A stretch of 44,347 nt of DNA from NCBI GenBank assembly GCA_021850545.1, contig JAJZLU010000051.1, forward strand, positions 1 through 44,347. Reading direction: 5' to 3'. Below are positions 23,943-32,821 of the stretch, piece by piece. Every line of letters starts with the position of its first letter. The stretch's first letter is position 1. This DNA is from Thermoplasmata archaeon (lineage in GTDB: Archaea > Thermoplasmatota > Thermoplasmata > Thermoplasmatales > Thermoplasmataceae). Position numbers and translations under genes: made by a program. The notes beneath the pieces were generated by a model. The model saw only the letters and a program-made list of their open reading frames with translations, made no database searches and was not told the origin of the DNA.

Positions 23943-25097
23943 ATGCCTGGCAGTAACAGCCTTGGAATACCATCAGTTATGGTTTCAAGACTATTTTATG
24001 CCCTCAACTGGTACAACATTTCACCTGCCCTGGTGCCCATCAGCCAGTCGTTCAATGTTCCTTTCTCATATACAGGAATTGCCCTCTCTTCTTTCCTTCT
24101 TGGGGCCGGAATATTCCAGCTTCCAGCCGGAATCGTTTCGTCGAGGATTGGCGCAAGGAGGACTGCCCTTCTGGGGCTTTACCTTATGGCAGCTTCTGCC
24201 ATCCTTTCTGCATATTCTGCGAGTTTCTTTGAGCTAGTTGCAATGAGGTTTATTGTCGGCGTGGGGGCTGCTTTCTACTTCAGCACTGCCATTGCAATCC
24301 TGAATGAGATCGCCCCGGCACGGATTGCCGGCATGATAGGCTATTACAATGCGTCGTTCAACATTGGGGCAGGTGCAGGAATAATAGCTTTCACCCCGCT
24401 GATACCCATATTCGGATGGAGGATGGATTTCCTTGCATCAGGAATTGCTGTGCTGGCTTCAGCTGTTTTACTCCAGCTTTCCATAAAGAGGGGGGCCATT
24501 TATGGGGGTTTTGACAGCAGGAATATAAGGGCAAGGCTCTTCGACAGGAGGACATGGCTTCTTGGGGTAGGGCTTGTGGGGCTATGGTCCCTCAATTACA
24601 CTCTCCCGGAATACTTCAAGTCTTACGGTTCCCTGATAAATATCAACCCGAATATTGCCGGCCTGATGGGGGGGATAATACCCATTGCAGGAATTGTCGG
24701 TGGAATCCTCGCAGGGACCATCAGGCGCTACAACCCACTGAGGCTAGCAGCTGCACTGGTCGTTATCATCGGTGCCTTAGTCATGGCAATACCGGCCATT
24801 CCGTACCTTGGTCTGTGGTTTGTCCTTATCGGGGTTGGCCTTGTGGCAACCATCGTAATATCGCTTGAATACACCATAATAGCCCTGATGGACAAGGACA
24901 GCAGGTACATGGCCTTGAATATCGGGCTCATTAATTCAATCCAGATTGGGATCGGTGCAGCGGTGCCAGCGATTTTCGGTTTCATAGAAATCTACGGGTT
25001 CGCATATTCCTGGTTTTTCTTAGGATTATTTTCAATGGGGACTTTGTTCCTGCTTCTCTTACTGCCGAAGGATTTCATGAGGTTCTATGGAAAATGA
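23943..25097 (+). CDS. MFS transporter, 12 helices
   Basis: A 384-residue major facilitator. The loop 2-3 motif is GIVSSRIGARRTALLG (about residues 62-77), a good match to the MFS G-x-x-x-D/S-R-x-G-R-R signature, with RFIVGVGAAF in helix 4. Twelve hydrophobic helices can be counted. The substrate is unknown. The ATG at 23943 removes a poor hydrophilic N-terminus read from GTG 23919. Divergent from the RPA operon; the 93-base gap holds AT-rich boxes. Confidence 0.88.
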   Translation: MPGSNSLGIPSVMVSRLFYALNWYNISPALVPISQSFNVPFSYTGIALSSFLLGAGIFQLPAGIVSSRIGARRTALLGLYLMAASAILSAYSASFFELVAMRFIVGVGAAFYFSTAIAILNEIAPARIAGMIGYYNASFNIGAGAGIIAFTPLIPIFGWRMDFLASGIAVLASAVLLQLSIKRGAIYGGFDSRNIRARLFDRRTWLLGVGLVGLWSLNYTLPEYFKSYGSLININPNIAGLMGGIIPIAGIVGGILAGTIRRYNPLRLAAALVVIIGALVMAIPAIPYLGLWFVLIGVGLVATIVISLEYTIIALMDKDSRYMALNIGLINSIQIGIGAAVPAIFGFIEIYGFAYSWFFLGLFSMGTLFLLLLLPKDFMRFYGK

Positions 25098-25180
25098 GTG
25101 AAAGGGCTTATTTTATGATAAATTCAATAAAACTTAAGTAAGATGGCCCCATTTTTCACAAATAAATATTCAGGCCAGCA

Positions 25181-26635
25181 TTGGCTGGGAGAGTGTTCCA
25201 AATTAGCTCACAGGCTAGACTGAAAAAAAACTCAATTGGACTTATGCACGGGATTTTTGAATCCATGGGGCAGGTTGCACCTGCCGCAGATGTTGCAATA
25301 TTAATGGTAGGAACTTTTAAATTCTCAGGGGCCGCAAGTACATTTTCCGTAATTCTTGCCTGGCTTATATATGCACTCTGGATGGTTACGCCATACCAGT
25401 TTTCTAAGACAAAGGCAAACGCGGGATCGTATTATTCTTATGCTGCCTCCTCAACAAAGAAAGGGCTTCTCGGCCCCCCGACAATCCTCAGTTTCATGTA
25501 TTATGACATAACAGGTGCAGCATTTGGGATTCTGGGCATCAGCAGTTTCCTCTTCCTCATAAGCCCAGAAATATCAAATTTACACTACATTTGGATTGTT
25601 TTTGCAGGAGCTTTTACCGCTTACATAACCGCTGTCACATATATTGGCGTAAAGCCATCGATGAAATACCTTGCCTGGACTGGGCTGGCAGAGATAATTT
25701 TTTTGATTGTTGCGGCAATAATCATCATCGTGAGGGTTGGGCCAGCCAATTCCACAGTTCCATTCACAATACCCCATAGCATTGGCATATCCGCGGTTCT
25801 CTTCGGGTCAATCTTCTCAATACTCGACTTCACAGGAAGCGGAGTTGTCACTACAGTCTCGGAGGAGATGAAGGAGCCAAGGAAGAATATTGGGAAATCC
25901 ATATTGTTTGCAATGTTCCTAACTGCAATATCCCTGATTCCGACGACATACGCCCTTACTGTTGGATGGGGCATAGGAAACATAAATGGCTTTGCCGCAG
26001 TAAATGACGGAGGCATTATTGTATTCCAGAAATACCTTGGAATTGTGGGTGCCATACTTCTCATCGTTTTCACGGTAAACAGCTACCTGACAAATGGGGT
26101 TGCCAAGGCAACTGCAGTAAGCAGGCTCTGGTACTCTGCCGCTCGGGATGGCGTTGCCCTCCCAGAGAGATTTGGGGTGGTGCATCCTAAATTCAGGACA
26201 CCCCATCTTACCCTTCTTCTTTGGAGCCTCGGATCCTTTGCCCTTGACGTGACCATGGGGCTGATTTATGGCCCCAAGGCTGCAGCTTTGATCCTGACTG
26301 AAGGATCGGGGCTTGCAATAATATCCGTGCACATAATGGCAAATTCCGGGCTAACGGCATATTCCCTCAGGAACAGGAACGGGAAACCTTGGACTCAGAT
26401 AGTTGCGCCAACAGCCTCAAGCTTAATTGGGGTCGTAGTCATTGTAATATCGGTCTACTTCACCATGGCTTCTTATCTTGGTGCGCCCGATGGGTCAAAT
26501 CTTGCATACCTAATTTCTACAATGGTTACAATAGCCTGGATCCTCGGGGCGGGATTCCTTGTGACGCTTTATTATGCCAGGAGGAGGCCAAATACCCTGG
26601 TTAAGGCTGGTGAATATGATGCTAGTGCACAATAA
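25181..26635 (+). CDS. APC-family amino-acid permease
   Basis: A 484-residue protein of about 12 helices. Family features are FESMGQVAPAADVAILMV in helix 1 (about residues 27-44), the Gly-rich ANAGSYYSYAASS (about 79-91) and the cytoplasmic SEEMKEPRKNIGKSI after helix 6 (about 228-242). It is more diverged from the 421 permease than a recent duplicate would be. Start is ambiguous between TTG 25181 and GTG 25193; an AAATAAATATT box about 20 bases before TTG argues weakly for one of these. Substrate unknown. Confidence 0.88.
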   Translation: MAGRVFQISSQARLKKNSIGLMHGIFESMGQVAPAADVAILMVGTFKFSGAASTFSVILAWLIYALWMVTPYQFSKTKANAGSYYSYAASSTKKGLLGPPTILSFMYYDITGAAFGILGISSFLFLISPEISNLHYIWIVFAGAFTAYITAVTYIGVKPSMKYLAWTGLAEIIFLIVAAIIIIVRVGPANSTVPFTIPHSIGISAVLFGSIFSILDFTGSGVVTTVSEEMKEPRKNIGKSILFAMFLTAISLIPTTYALTVGWGIGNINGFAAVNDGGIIVFQKYLGIVGAILLIVFTVNSYLTNGVAKATAVSRLWYSAARDGVALPERFGVVHPKFRTPHLTLLLWSLGSFALDVTMGLIYGPKAAALILTEGSGLAIISVHIMANSGLTAYSLRNRNGKPWTQIVAPTASSLIGVVVIVISVYFTMASYLGAPDGSNLAYLISTMVTIAWILGAGFLVTLYYARRRPNTLVKAGEYDASAQ

Positions 26636-26715
26636 CCTAAAACTGGAAAGTACGTGTGTCCAACCTTTCTTGAACCTCCGGAAACAGAAGGTGGAGTGTA
26701 GCGGGATGAGCCATC

Positions 26716-27681
26716 TTGAATGAATACGGCGAAACAGCCCGCTACCTCTGCAGGGCAATAGACGACGGCCGTATTGGCGTCGGGTTGAACTGGAAAGGAG
26801 TTATTGCAGCCATTTGTGCTGCCCTGGGGAGGAGTGAGGGCGAAATCGGGAAGGCCCTCTTGTGGCAGGATATAGGATACCGGGGGAATTTGGACGCTGA
26901 ATTCCTTGTTCATGGAATTTATGATGCAGATATCCCATCCGATGAAAAAGAAGCGGCTTTTGAAAAGATACTGGAAAAGATAAGGGAGGAGCCTTACCTG
27001 GCCAGTATGCTTATTATGATTTCCACAGAATACAACATGACACTTGAATTGGTTGATTACCTGCTGCATGACGACAAACTGGCTCCTCCAGATCTTATTG
27101 ATAACCCTTATGCTGCCCTCGTAACCAGCGATCTTTTTCTTGAGAGTGAAGCAGTGAACCGATTCATAAAGAATGAAGCTGGAAACCTTTCGGACAGGAC
27201 ACCTGAAGTAATAACCCTTGCAAAAGAGAACTGGTTCCTTAACCTGCTGGACCTGCTCAGGCCGGGGAGCCATGGATCAGTGCAGCCATTAGCAACCGCA
27301 TTTCAGGCTGGCAAGGGAAATAGTTCAGGCCAGAATTTGCTCTATGGGCTTGTAAGCAACGGCACCCTACCCTGGCTAATGCTTAACAGGGGCAGGATCC
27401 TGAAGGAAAAAGCCGTGATAGAGGCATTCCGGAGGAAACAGCAGGCTGACGCCCATGAAAGGCACATCAGGAAGCTGTATTACTGGCTTGGAATCGCAAA
27501 TGATTTTGTCCTGGGAATGCTTTTTCTGGTTGGAAGCATTGAATTTCTGCCAAACGGAGATGAGATAGCAGGCGTAATAATGTTCATAATAGGGAGTGCA
27601 CAACTTGTTGGAAGGTCGGCCTTAAAGATTGCAATGAACCTCCACTTGAAGTCCAGCAGGAAAAGGGCAGGTTTGAGCTGA
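26716..27681 (+). CDS. YrhK-domain membrane protein with unknown N-terminal domain (321 aa)
   Basis: Residues 1 to about 250 are soluble and helical and not recognised. The C-terminal part, RKLYYWLGIANDFVLGMLFLVGSIEFL and AGVIMFIIGSAQLVGRSALKIA (about residues 252-310, two helices), matches the YrhK domain: an aromatic F/Y-x-W-L-G start, G-S at the end of helix 1 and I-G-S in helix 2. The protein should be anchored by the C-terminal pair with the N-terminal domain in the cytoplasm. TTG 26716 is the only start before the conserved part in this frame. Function unknown. Confidence 0.72.
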   Translation: MNEYGETARYLCRAIDDGRIGVGLNWKGVIAAICAALGRSEGEIGKALLWQDIGYRGNLDAEFLVHGIYDADIPSDEKEAAFEKILEKIREEPYLASMLIMISTEYNMTLELVDYLLHDDKLAPPDLIDNPYAALVTSDLFLESEAVNRFIKNEAGNLSDRTPEVITLAKENWFLNLLDLLRPGSHGSVQPLATAFQAGKGNSSGQNLLYGLVSNGTLPWLMLNRGRILKEKAVIEAFRRKQQADAHERHIRKLYYWLGIANDFVLGMLFLVGSIEFLPNGDEIAGVIMFIIGSAQLVGRSALKIAMNLHLKSSRKRAGLS

Positions 27682-27750
27682 ATCGAATTTATAACAATGT
27701 TTCTGTTAGCCGGAAGTTTTCCTTTTTGCTCCTAATGCCGTTCCTGAAGT

Positions 27751-27769
27751 AAAAAAAGCCAGTCTGGCT
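27751..27769 (-). terminator. Hairpin-plus-T-run terminator of the 80-residue gene
   Basis: On the minus strand AGCCA, GAC, TGGCT is followed at once by seven T. It lies 73 bases beyond the stop of the minus-strand gene ending at 27842. Hairpin terminators are uncommon in archaea, so the T-run may be the active part. Confidence 0.55.
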
Positions 27770-27841
27770 GTTAGGCAAAATAGCTTAAGTTTCACTGCTT
27801 GTTGCAATATTCATTGGGGCCTAAATCTATTTCTCCATCAA

Positions 27842-28084
27842 TTATAAATTACTGTTGGCCTCCCTTTCCCGTTCTTTCCTATTCTCCGATCGCTTCAATA
27901 CATACACAATAAGAATCCTGGAACCAACATAAACAGTTGCAACCACTAGCCCGGATGCTATGGCTTCGGGCCATTGATAGCCCTGAATCAAGTATGTAAA
28001 GAAGGTTGGGATTGCAAATGCAACCAACCACAATTCTGCATTGAGTTTTGGGGAAGAAGGAATGCTGGAAGATGGTATCCTCAT
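27842..28084 (-). CDS. Small two-helix membrane protein (80 aa)
   Basis: Two hydrophobic helices (about residues 17-34 and 40-64) separated by GYQWPEA, then a strongly charged tail (KRSENRKEREREAN). The N-terminus is Ser/Pro-rich. Unrecognised. The positive C-terminal tail suggests a cytoplasmic end. Divergent from the Rieske gene. Confidence 0.62.
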   Translation of the reverse strand: MRIPSSSIPSSPKLNAELWLVAFAIPTFFTYLIQGYQWPEAIASGLVVATVYVGSRILIVYVLKRSENRKEREREANSNL

Positions 28085-28227
28085 AATTTAGCATGGCACA
28101 TATGGGGTAAGTATTTTGCGATTCCAGAAAAATAACCTATTGGCGAAATATGGAAAGAGTTTCTTTGGCGGCCATACACCCATGACCGATCCAGCAAAGG
28201 TTTTTTGGGAAGACGCATTAGCAAATC

Positions 28228-28557
28228 ATGGTCTGGCACAAGACTATTTCTGCAAAAGCACTGGAGAAAGCTGGCGGCGCAAGCGTAAAGGTTGGAGATG
28301 GAGTAGTTTATATTTCCAAGGTCAAGGGGAAACTCTACGCCATAAATGGGGTGTGTTCCCATGCAAAATGCATTCTTGGCGATCTGGAACCTGAAGAACT
28401 CAAGGTGAGATGCTATTGCCATGATGCAAAGTTTGAGCTTGGGACGGGAAAGATGGTAGCTCCTCCATTTGTTGCGCCAAATGCCCCCATGGATAAGCTG
28501 GGCCTGGCAACTTACCCAATAAGGGAAGAGAATGGGTTCATAGAAGTTGACCTGTGA
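28228..28557 (+). CDS. Rieske-type [2Fe-2S] ferredoxin
   Basis: A 109-residue single-domain protein. Cluster ligands are Cys43 and His45 (VCSHAKC) and Cys62 and His65 (CYCH), i.e. C-x-H and C-x-x-H separated by 16 residues, as in soluble Rieske ferredoxins of dioxygenase or nitrite-reductase type. The Cys64 and Cys48 are extra. No membrane anchor or signal peptide, so a cytoplasmic electron carrier; the partner is unknown. Starts at ATG 28228. Convergent with the aldo/keto reductase over 11 bases. Confidence 0.92.
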   Translation: MVWHKTISAKALEKAGGASVKVGDGVVYISKVKGKLYAINGVCSHAKCILGDLEPEELKVRCYCHDAKFELGTGKMVAPPFVAPNAPMDKLGLATYPIREENGFIEVDL

Positions 28558-28568
28558 ACCTTTTCTGC

Positions 28569-29585
28569 CTAATTTGTCCTTCCTGCTTGCTGCTGCTCTT
28601 CTGAAGCCTCATCATATGGGTACGTGACAAAGAGGCTACTGGCCTTGTCTAGTACCTCCATTTGTTCCCTTGAAAGGGCCCATCCGGCTGCACCGAGATT
28701 GTCATCAAGCTGGGACAGGTTTCTTACACCCATGATTGGCGATGTTACACCTTTCTTTGACAAAAGCCAGTTAAGTGCCACCTGAGAAGGAGTCTTTCCA
28801 GTTTCACCTGCGATTTTCCTTACAGTTTCAACAACACCCCAGATATAGGCCTCATTCTGCTCCCATGGTGCACTCCTTCCCCTGCTCACATTTTCCCATA
28901 TCCTTGATTCTCCTTCACCTCCAGATTTACCCTTTGCATATTTGCCGGAGAGAAGGCCGCCCTTGAGCGGTCCCCATGGCAGGACTGCAATGTTCTCAGC
29001 AACACACAGCGGCATGAGTTCAAACTCTGTGGCCCTGGTGAGTAGGTTATACTGTGGCTGTAGGCTCGAGAACTCCACTAATCCGCCAATCCTGCTTTCT
29101 TGCAGCGCCAGAGCAAGCTGCCATGCCCTGAAGTTGCTGGCACCCACGTATCTTACCATTCCACTCTCCACAACATAGTTCAGTGCCTTCATGGTTTCCT
29201 GCAGAGGAGTTAGCGGATCCCAGGCATGAACCTGCAGGAGATCGATATATTCTGTGCCAAGCCGCTTAAGGCTGTCCTTAACAGACTGGATTATGTGCTT
29301 CCTTGTCAGCCCTGCCGAATTGGGGCCTTCTCCCATTGGAAAGCGGACTTTCGTCGCAATAAAGTAATCATCTCTCTGTTGCCCCTTCAGCCATTCCCCA
29401 AGGATTTCCTCAGATATCCCGGAGTTGTAGACATTTGCTGTATCCATGAAGTTGCCGCCATGTTCTGAAAATCTTTCCATGATCTCAAAGGCAGCTTCCT
29501 TAGAGGTGTGCCTCCCGAAAGTCATTGTGCCGAGGCAAAGCTGGGAGACTTTTATTCCAGTGTTTCCAAAGAGTTTGTAGTCCAT
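28569..29585 (-). CDS. Aldo/keto reductase
   Basis: A 338-residue TIM-barrel oxidoreductase. The catalytic tetrad is Asp48 (FMDTANVY), Tyr53, Lys79 (ATKVRF) and His120 (LLQVHAWD), and the start DYKLFGNTGIKVSQLCLGTM is the typical first strand. The C-terminal NADPH-binding region reads PIMGVRNLSQLDDNLGA. It belongs to the AKR group related to YajO/Tas-type enzymes; physiological substrate unknown. ATG 29585. Confidence 0.93.
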   Translation of the reverse strand: MDYKLFGNTGIKVSQLCLGTMTFGRHTSKEAAFEIMERFSEHGGNFMDTANVYNSGISEEILGEWLKGQQRDDYFIATKVRFPMGEGPNSAGLTRKHIIQSVKDSLKRLGTEYIDLLQVHAWDPLTPLQETMKALNYVVESGMVRYVGASNFRAWQLALALQESRIGGLVEFSSLQPQYNLLTRATEFELMPLCVAENIAVLPWGPLKGGLLSGKYAKGKSGGEGESRIWENVSRGRSAPWEQNEAYIWGVVETVRKIAGETGKTPSQVALNWLLSKKGVTSPIMGVRNLSQLDDNLGAAGWALSREQMEVLDKASSLFVTYPYDEASEEQQQAGRTN

Positions 29586-29725
29586 GGTTATGTAGCTGTT
29601 TTGTACTAAATAAACACTTGGAATTAATCTCTCCGGAGAACCATTATTGCCCTGGCAGCAGAAACCCAGGCGAACCCTCTGCCAAAATTAGAAATGCAGA
29701 TATCAGTGGTTGCAATGTCAACCCA

Positions 29726-30448
29726 TTGGGATACCCTCAACTGGTGATTTTTGACATTGACGGCACCATAATAGACCATGAGAATGCTGCCCGCATTGCC
29801 CTCGAGAAGGCCAGGACTCATGTAGAAGAATTAGCCGCATTGAGCCACGAGGAGTTGAGCCATCTCTGGGGCAAGAATTTCCTCATTCTTTGGAAAGATG
29901 TCATATCCGGGAAATCCTCTATCGAAGCTAACAGGACCCAGAGATTTCTGAATATAATAGAAGGAATTGGCTATGGCCAGCTTCCCGAGGTTGCCGAAAG
30001 AGCGGCCAGTATATACGGCAACTCCTATGAGAGCAACATATCTGCCATATCTGGAGCTGATGAAGTTATGGGAAACATAAAAGAATTGGGGATACCAATT
30101 GCCCTGCTCACAAACAACCTCGCACTGAACCAGAAAATGAAACTTGAAAAAGCTGGCCTAAATGGCCTGTATGATTTCATGCTCACCTCCGAGGAAACTG
30201 GCTTATTCAAGCCGGACAGGGAAATTTTCAATGCGCTCCTAAAAAAGTTCAGTTGCCTTCCAGGGAGGGCATTGATGGTTGGCAATTCATTTGAGGAAGA
30301 TGTGGCAGGGGCTTACGCTTCCGGCATAAGGGCGGTCTGGTTCAACAGGTTCAGGTATCCAAAACCGGACACAGACATAAAGTATATGGAAATCACCGGC
30401 TATCTTCCAGTGAATCATACATTGGAAACAATGTTTTCCCATTTCTGA
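29726..30448 (+). CDS. HAD-superfamily hydrolase
   Basis: A predicted 240-residue phosphatase-like protein. Motif I is VIFDIDGTIID (nucleophile Asp about residue 9), motif II is IALLTNN, motif III is the Lys of LFKPDRE and motif IV reads MVGNSFEEDVAGA. The cap domain is of type C1, inserted after motif I, as in phosphoglycolate phosphatase or pyrophosphatase relatives. The open frame extends upstream into the aldo/keto reductase on the other strand, so the start is set at TTG 29726, eight codons before motif I; GTG 29744 is possible but leaves almost no residue before the strand. Confidence 0.85.
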   Translation: MGYPQLVIFDIDGTIIDHENAARIALEKARTHVEELAALSHEELSHLWGKNFLILWKDVISGKSSIEANRTQRFLNIIEGIGYGQLPEVAERAASIYGNSYESNISAISGADEVMGNIKELGIPIALLTNNLALNQKMKLEKAGLNGLYDFMLTSEETGLFKPDREIFNALLKKFSCLPGRALMVGNSFEEDVAGAYASGIRAVWFNRFRYPKPDTDIKYMEITGYLPVNHTLETMFSHF

Positions 30449-30468
30449 ACGGAAAACAAGGCACTAAA

Positions 30469-30511
30469 AATTAGTTAGCATTTACTAATGTTTATGTATG
30501 CCTAACTAATT
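30469..30511. promoter_or_regulatory. 10-base inverted repeat at the MarR gene start
   Basis: AATTAGTTAG (30469-30478) and CTAACTAATT (30502-30511) are perfect inverted copies 23 bases apart; the second ends 7 bases before the GTG at 30519. Its position across the expected TATA/start region suggests autorepression by the MarR protein, and control of the exporter behind it. Confidence 0.6.
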
Positions 30512-30518
30512 ACCCGGA

Positions 30519-31007
30519 GTGAACAGAGACGACCAGAAAACGGAACACTCTGCAAGTCCCGGTAGCAGGGAATTGGCAGACTCCGTCAAAGGCAGTTTCA
30601 GGAATTTCTTCCACCAGTGGATCTTTCTCCAGATGAAGTTCATCAGGGAAGAGGGTTTAGCGATACCGCAGCTGTTTACCCTCAGGTTTCTGTATTACAA
30701 CAGGCCAAAGGACCTCTCTTCCCTAGCCGATTTTATGGGAGTCAGCAAGCCCACCATCACAGGCATCATGAATACCCTTGAAAGGGAGGGCTTTGTCAGG
30801 AGGGAACACGACACGGAAGACAGAAGGAGAATTGACATGGTACTGACACAGAAAAGCCTGGACCTTTTTTCAAGGTTCGAGTCCCTGACCACATATGTAC
30901 TTGATGAACTTGTGGCTTCATGCCCTGCAGATTCCCTTGAACACCTGAACAGCACACTGATCTCGCTGGGAAACCAGTTAAGGGGTTCCATGCACAATTT
31001 ACACTAA
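30519..31007 (+). CDS. MarR-family transcriptional regulator
   Basis: A 162-residue winged-helix protein. The helix-turn-helix is LSSLADFMGVSKPTITGIMNTLEREG (about residues 67-92, split in two helices) and the wing is RREHDTEDRRRIDMVLTQKS (about 94-113), with the D-x-R-R signature of MarR proteins. N- and C-terminal helices form the dimer interface. It starts with GTG 30519 right after a perfect inverted repeat. The downstream gene is a 14-helix drug exporter, a pairing typical of MarR/EmrR-controlled efflux: the regulator probably binds the exported compound and releases the operator. Confidence 0.92.
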   Translation: MNRDDQKTEHSASPGSRELADSVKGSFRNFFHQWIFLQMKFIREEGLAIPQLFTLRFLYYNRPKDLSSLADFMGVSKPTITGIMNTLEREGFVRREHDTEDRRRIDMVLTQKSLDLFSRFESLTTYVLDELVASCPADSLEHLNSTLISLGNQLRGSMHNLH

Positions 31008-31031
31008 ATTAATAAAAGGTGAACAAAAACA

Positions 31032-32531
31032 TTGAGTAATGAAGAAAACAAAACAGATTACGTATCCATGGAGGAATACAACAGGAAATATGCCTACAAG
31101 GTAATGGGCATACTTGTTGGATTGGTCCTCATAGTAATGTACATCGAAGGCATGCTGACGCCTTCCCTGAAAAGCATAGTAGAAACATTCCCTGCAGAGC
31201 ACATCACTGCCGCCCAGGTAAGCCTGGTGCTGTCCATGTACATGGTGGGTGGAGTGGCAATTACCCCAATAGTTGGGAAACTTGGTGATATCTACGGCAA
31301 GAAGAAAATGCTGGTAATAACACTGGTCATTTATGCTGCTGCAGTATCAGTAACTGGATTTTCCCCGACATTCACTTTTATGGTAGTTTCAAGGACGATC
31401 CAGGGCATAGGGCTTTCTGTTATGCCCCTGGGCTTCGCACTGGTCAGGGAAGAGTTCCCAAAAGAACTTGTCCCCAAGGCACAGGCACTCATCAGCGCAA
31501 TGTTCGGTGCAGGTTTTGCCATAAGTATCCCGCTTGGTTCCCTTGTCTCCCAGGATCTTGGGTGGAGATGGACTTACCATACGGCTATTCCCTTTGTAGT
31601 TGCGCTGGTGATAGTCAGCATAATTGTGATCAAAGAATCTAGGTTCAAGCGCCCCGATGTCAAAATCGACTACGTTGGTGCAGTATTCCTCGCACTTTCC
31701 CTTTCGCTCTTTGTCTTTGCCCTTTCCGAAGGTGCTTCGTGGGGTTGGACATCAATCAAGACGCTTGGGCTGGCACTAGGGGGCCTAGTGGTTCTCACCC
31801 CATTGGTATGGTATGAATTGAAATACACTCGAAGAGGTGGAGAAGCCATACTTAACTTCAAACTTCTGGCAATCAGGAATGTCCTGGTTGCAAACGTAAT
31901 ACTTACCATTGCAGGCATTGGAATGTTTCTCTCCATGCAGGCACTTGTTTACAGGTTCGAGTACGGGTTTGGCGATGACATACTTTCCTCCGGCCTATCA
32001 CTTGTGCCATTTGCAATTGGAACTTTCATACTTGGCCCGGTTGCAGGCATGCTGGTTTCTAAGACCGGCGTCAAACCTCTTTCTGCAATTGGTGCTGTGG
32101 TCTCAGCTATTGGCTTCCTCTTTCAGGCAACGCTCCCTGGCTATACCTTTGTCCTCATTTATGAGTTTCTCATTGGTGCGGGCCTTTCGCTCCTCAATGG
32201 CACACTGATCAACTTCATCGTCCTCACAGTAAGGCCAAAGGACATGGGGCTAGCAACTGCCATGAATGGGACATTCAGGTCACTTGGCAGCAGCATAGGG
32301 GCACCTATTGCAGGTTCAATACTGGCCACGTATGTTGTATTCCTTCCCTCGGGAAGCCTGAATTACCAGGGCACTGCGTACACCTACATATTCATAATTG
32401 CCGCGGTACTGTTTCTTGTGGCAGCCCTGCTGGTCCCGTTTGGCCAAGAAGTGCTGGGAAAGAGGAAAAGGCGGCCTTCGGGACAAATGGAAATGGCAGC
32501 AGGAAAAAGCGCAAGCCCCGAAAGGGCTTAA
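31032..32531 (+). CDS. MFS drug exporter, DHA2 type (14 helices)
   Basis: A 499-residue transporter with 14 hydrophobic helices, the size and helix number of the EmrB/QacA drug:proton antiporter-2 group. The loop 2-3 signature is GKLGDIYGKKKMLVI (about residues 84-98), and motif C in helix 5 appears as ALISAMFGAGFAISIPLGS with the Gly-Pro bend (about 155-173). The N-terminus is acidic, the C-terminus basic. TTG 31032 is preceded by GGTGA 9 bases upstream, a Shine-Dalgarno suited to an internal gene, consistent with co-transcription with marR. Confidence 0.92.
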   Translation: MSNEENKTDYVSMEEYNRKYAYKVMGILVGLVLIVMYIEGMLTPSLKSIVETFPAEHITAAQVSLVLSMYMVGGVAITPIVGKLGDIYGKKKMLVITLVIYAAAVSVTGFSPTFTFMVVSRTIQGIGLSVMPLGFALVREEFPKELVPKAQALISAMFGAGFAISIPLGSLVSQDLGWRWTYHTAIPFVVALVIVSIIVIKESRFKRPDVKIDYVGAVFLALSLSLFVFALSEGASWGWTSIKTLGLALGGLVVLTPLVWYELKYTRRGGEAILNFKLLAIRNVLVANVILTIAGIGMFLSMQALVYRFEYGFGDDILSSGLSLVPFAIGTFILGPVAGMLVSKTGVKPLSAIGAVVSAIGFLFQATLPGYTFVLIYEFLIGAGLSLLNGTLINFIVLTVRPKDMGLATAMNGTFRSLGSSIGAPIAGSILATYVVFLPSGSLNYQGTAYTYIFIIAAVLFLVAALLVPFGQEVLGKRKRRPSGQMEMAAGKSASPERA

Positions 32532-32536
32532 ATCCA

Positions 32537-32550
32537 TTTTTCTTTTTTTT
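32537..32550 (+). terminator. T-rich terminator after the exporter
   Basis: TTTTTCTTTTTTTT starts 6 bases after the exporter stop. T-runs of this size are the usual archaeal termination signal. Confidence 0.6.
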
Positions 32551-32582
32551 AAAAATATCTTCATTTAATGAAAAATTGAAAC

Positions 32583-32732
32583 TCAGTCGATGCGGACCCC
32601 GGTTTCTTCAAGTGCATGGATTCTCTCGTGTTCTTCTATTTCAAGAGGGTTGGAAGTCTTGAAATCGTGTTTCTCGCAATAATGTATAACCACTCTTGTT
32701 TCCGGATGCTCATGTTTTTTCCAAAATGACAT
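32583..32732 (-). CDS. Small C2H2-like protein (49 aa)
   Basis: An open frame from ATG 32732 to TGA 32583 that fills the gap after the exporter. The product is hydrophilic and contains HYCEKHDFK and then EEHERIHALEE; the Cys and His spacing (C-x-x-H then H-x-x-x-H 17 residues later) could bind one zinc ion, though it is not a canonical C-x2-C finger. The Glu-rich C-terminus is acidic. Small zinc-finger proteins of this size are common in archaea. Function unknown; the call rests on composition and on the frame being fully open from a good ATG. Confidence 0.6.
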   Translation of the reverse strand: MSFWKKHEHPETRVVIHYCEKHDFKTSNPLEIEEHERIHALEETGVRID

Positions 32733-32821
32733 TGTGCGTGTTAATCACTGGCAATTAATAATGATTTCAGTTTCTGAAGTATTTTTTCCGAATATTTGGA
32801 TTGGCAGGATAACTGCCCTGA

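Noticed and set aside
26572-27273. 233-residue minus-strand frame over the YrhK-domain gene
   Set aside because: Antisense shadow with high Cys/Phe/Ser and no family; the plus-strand frame has a recognisable C-terminal domain.
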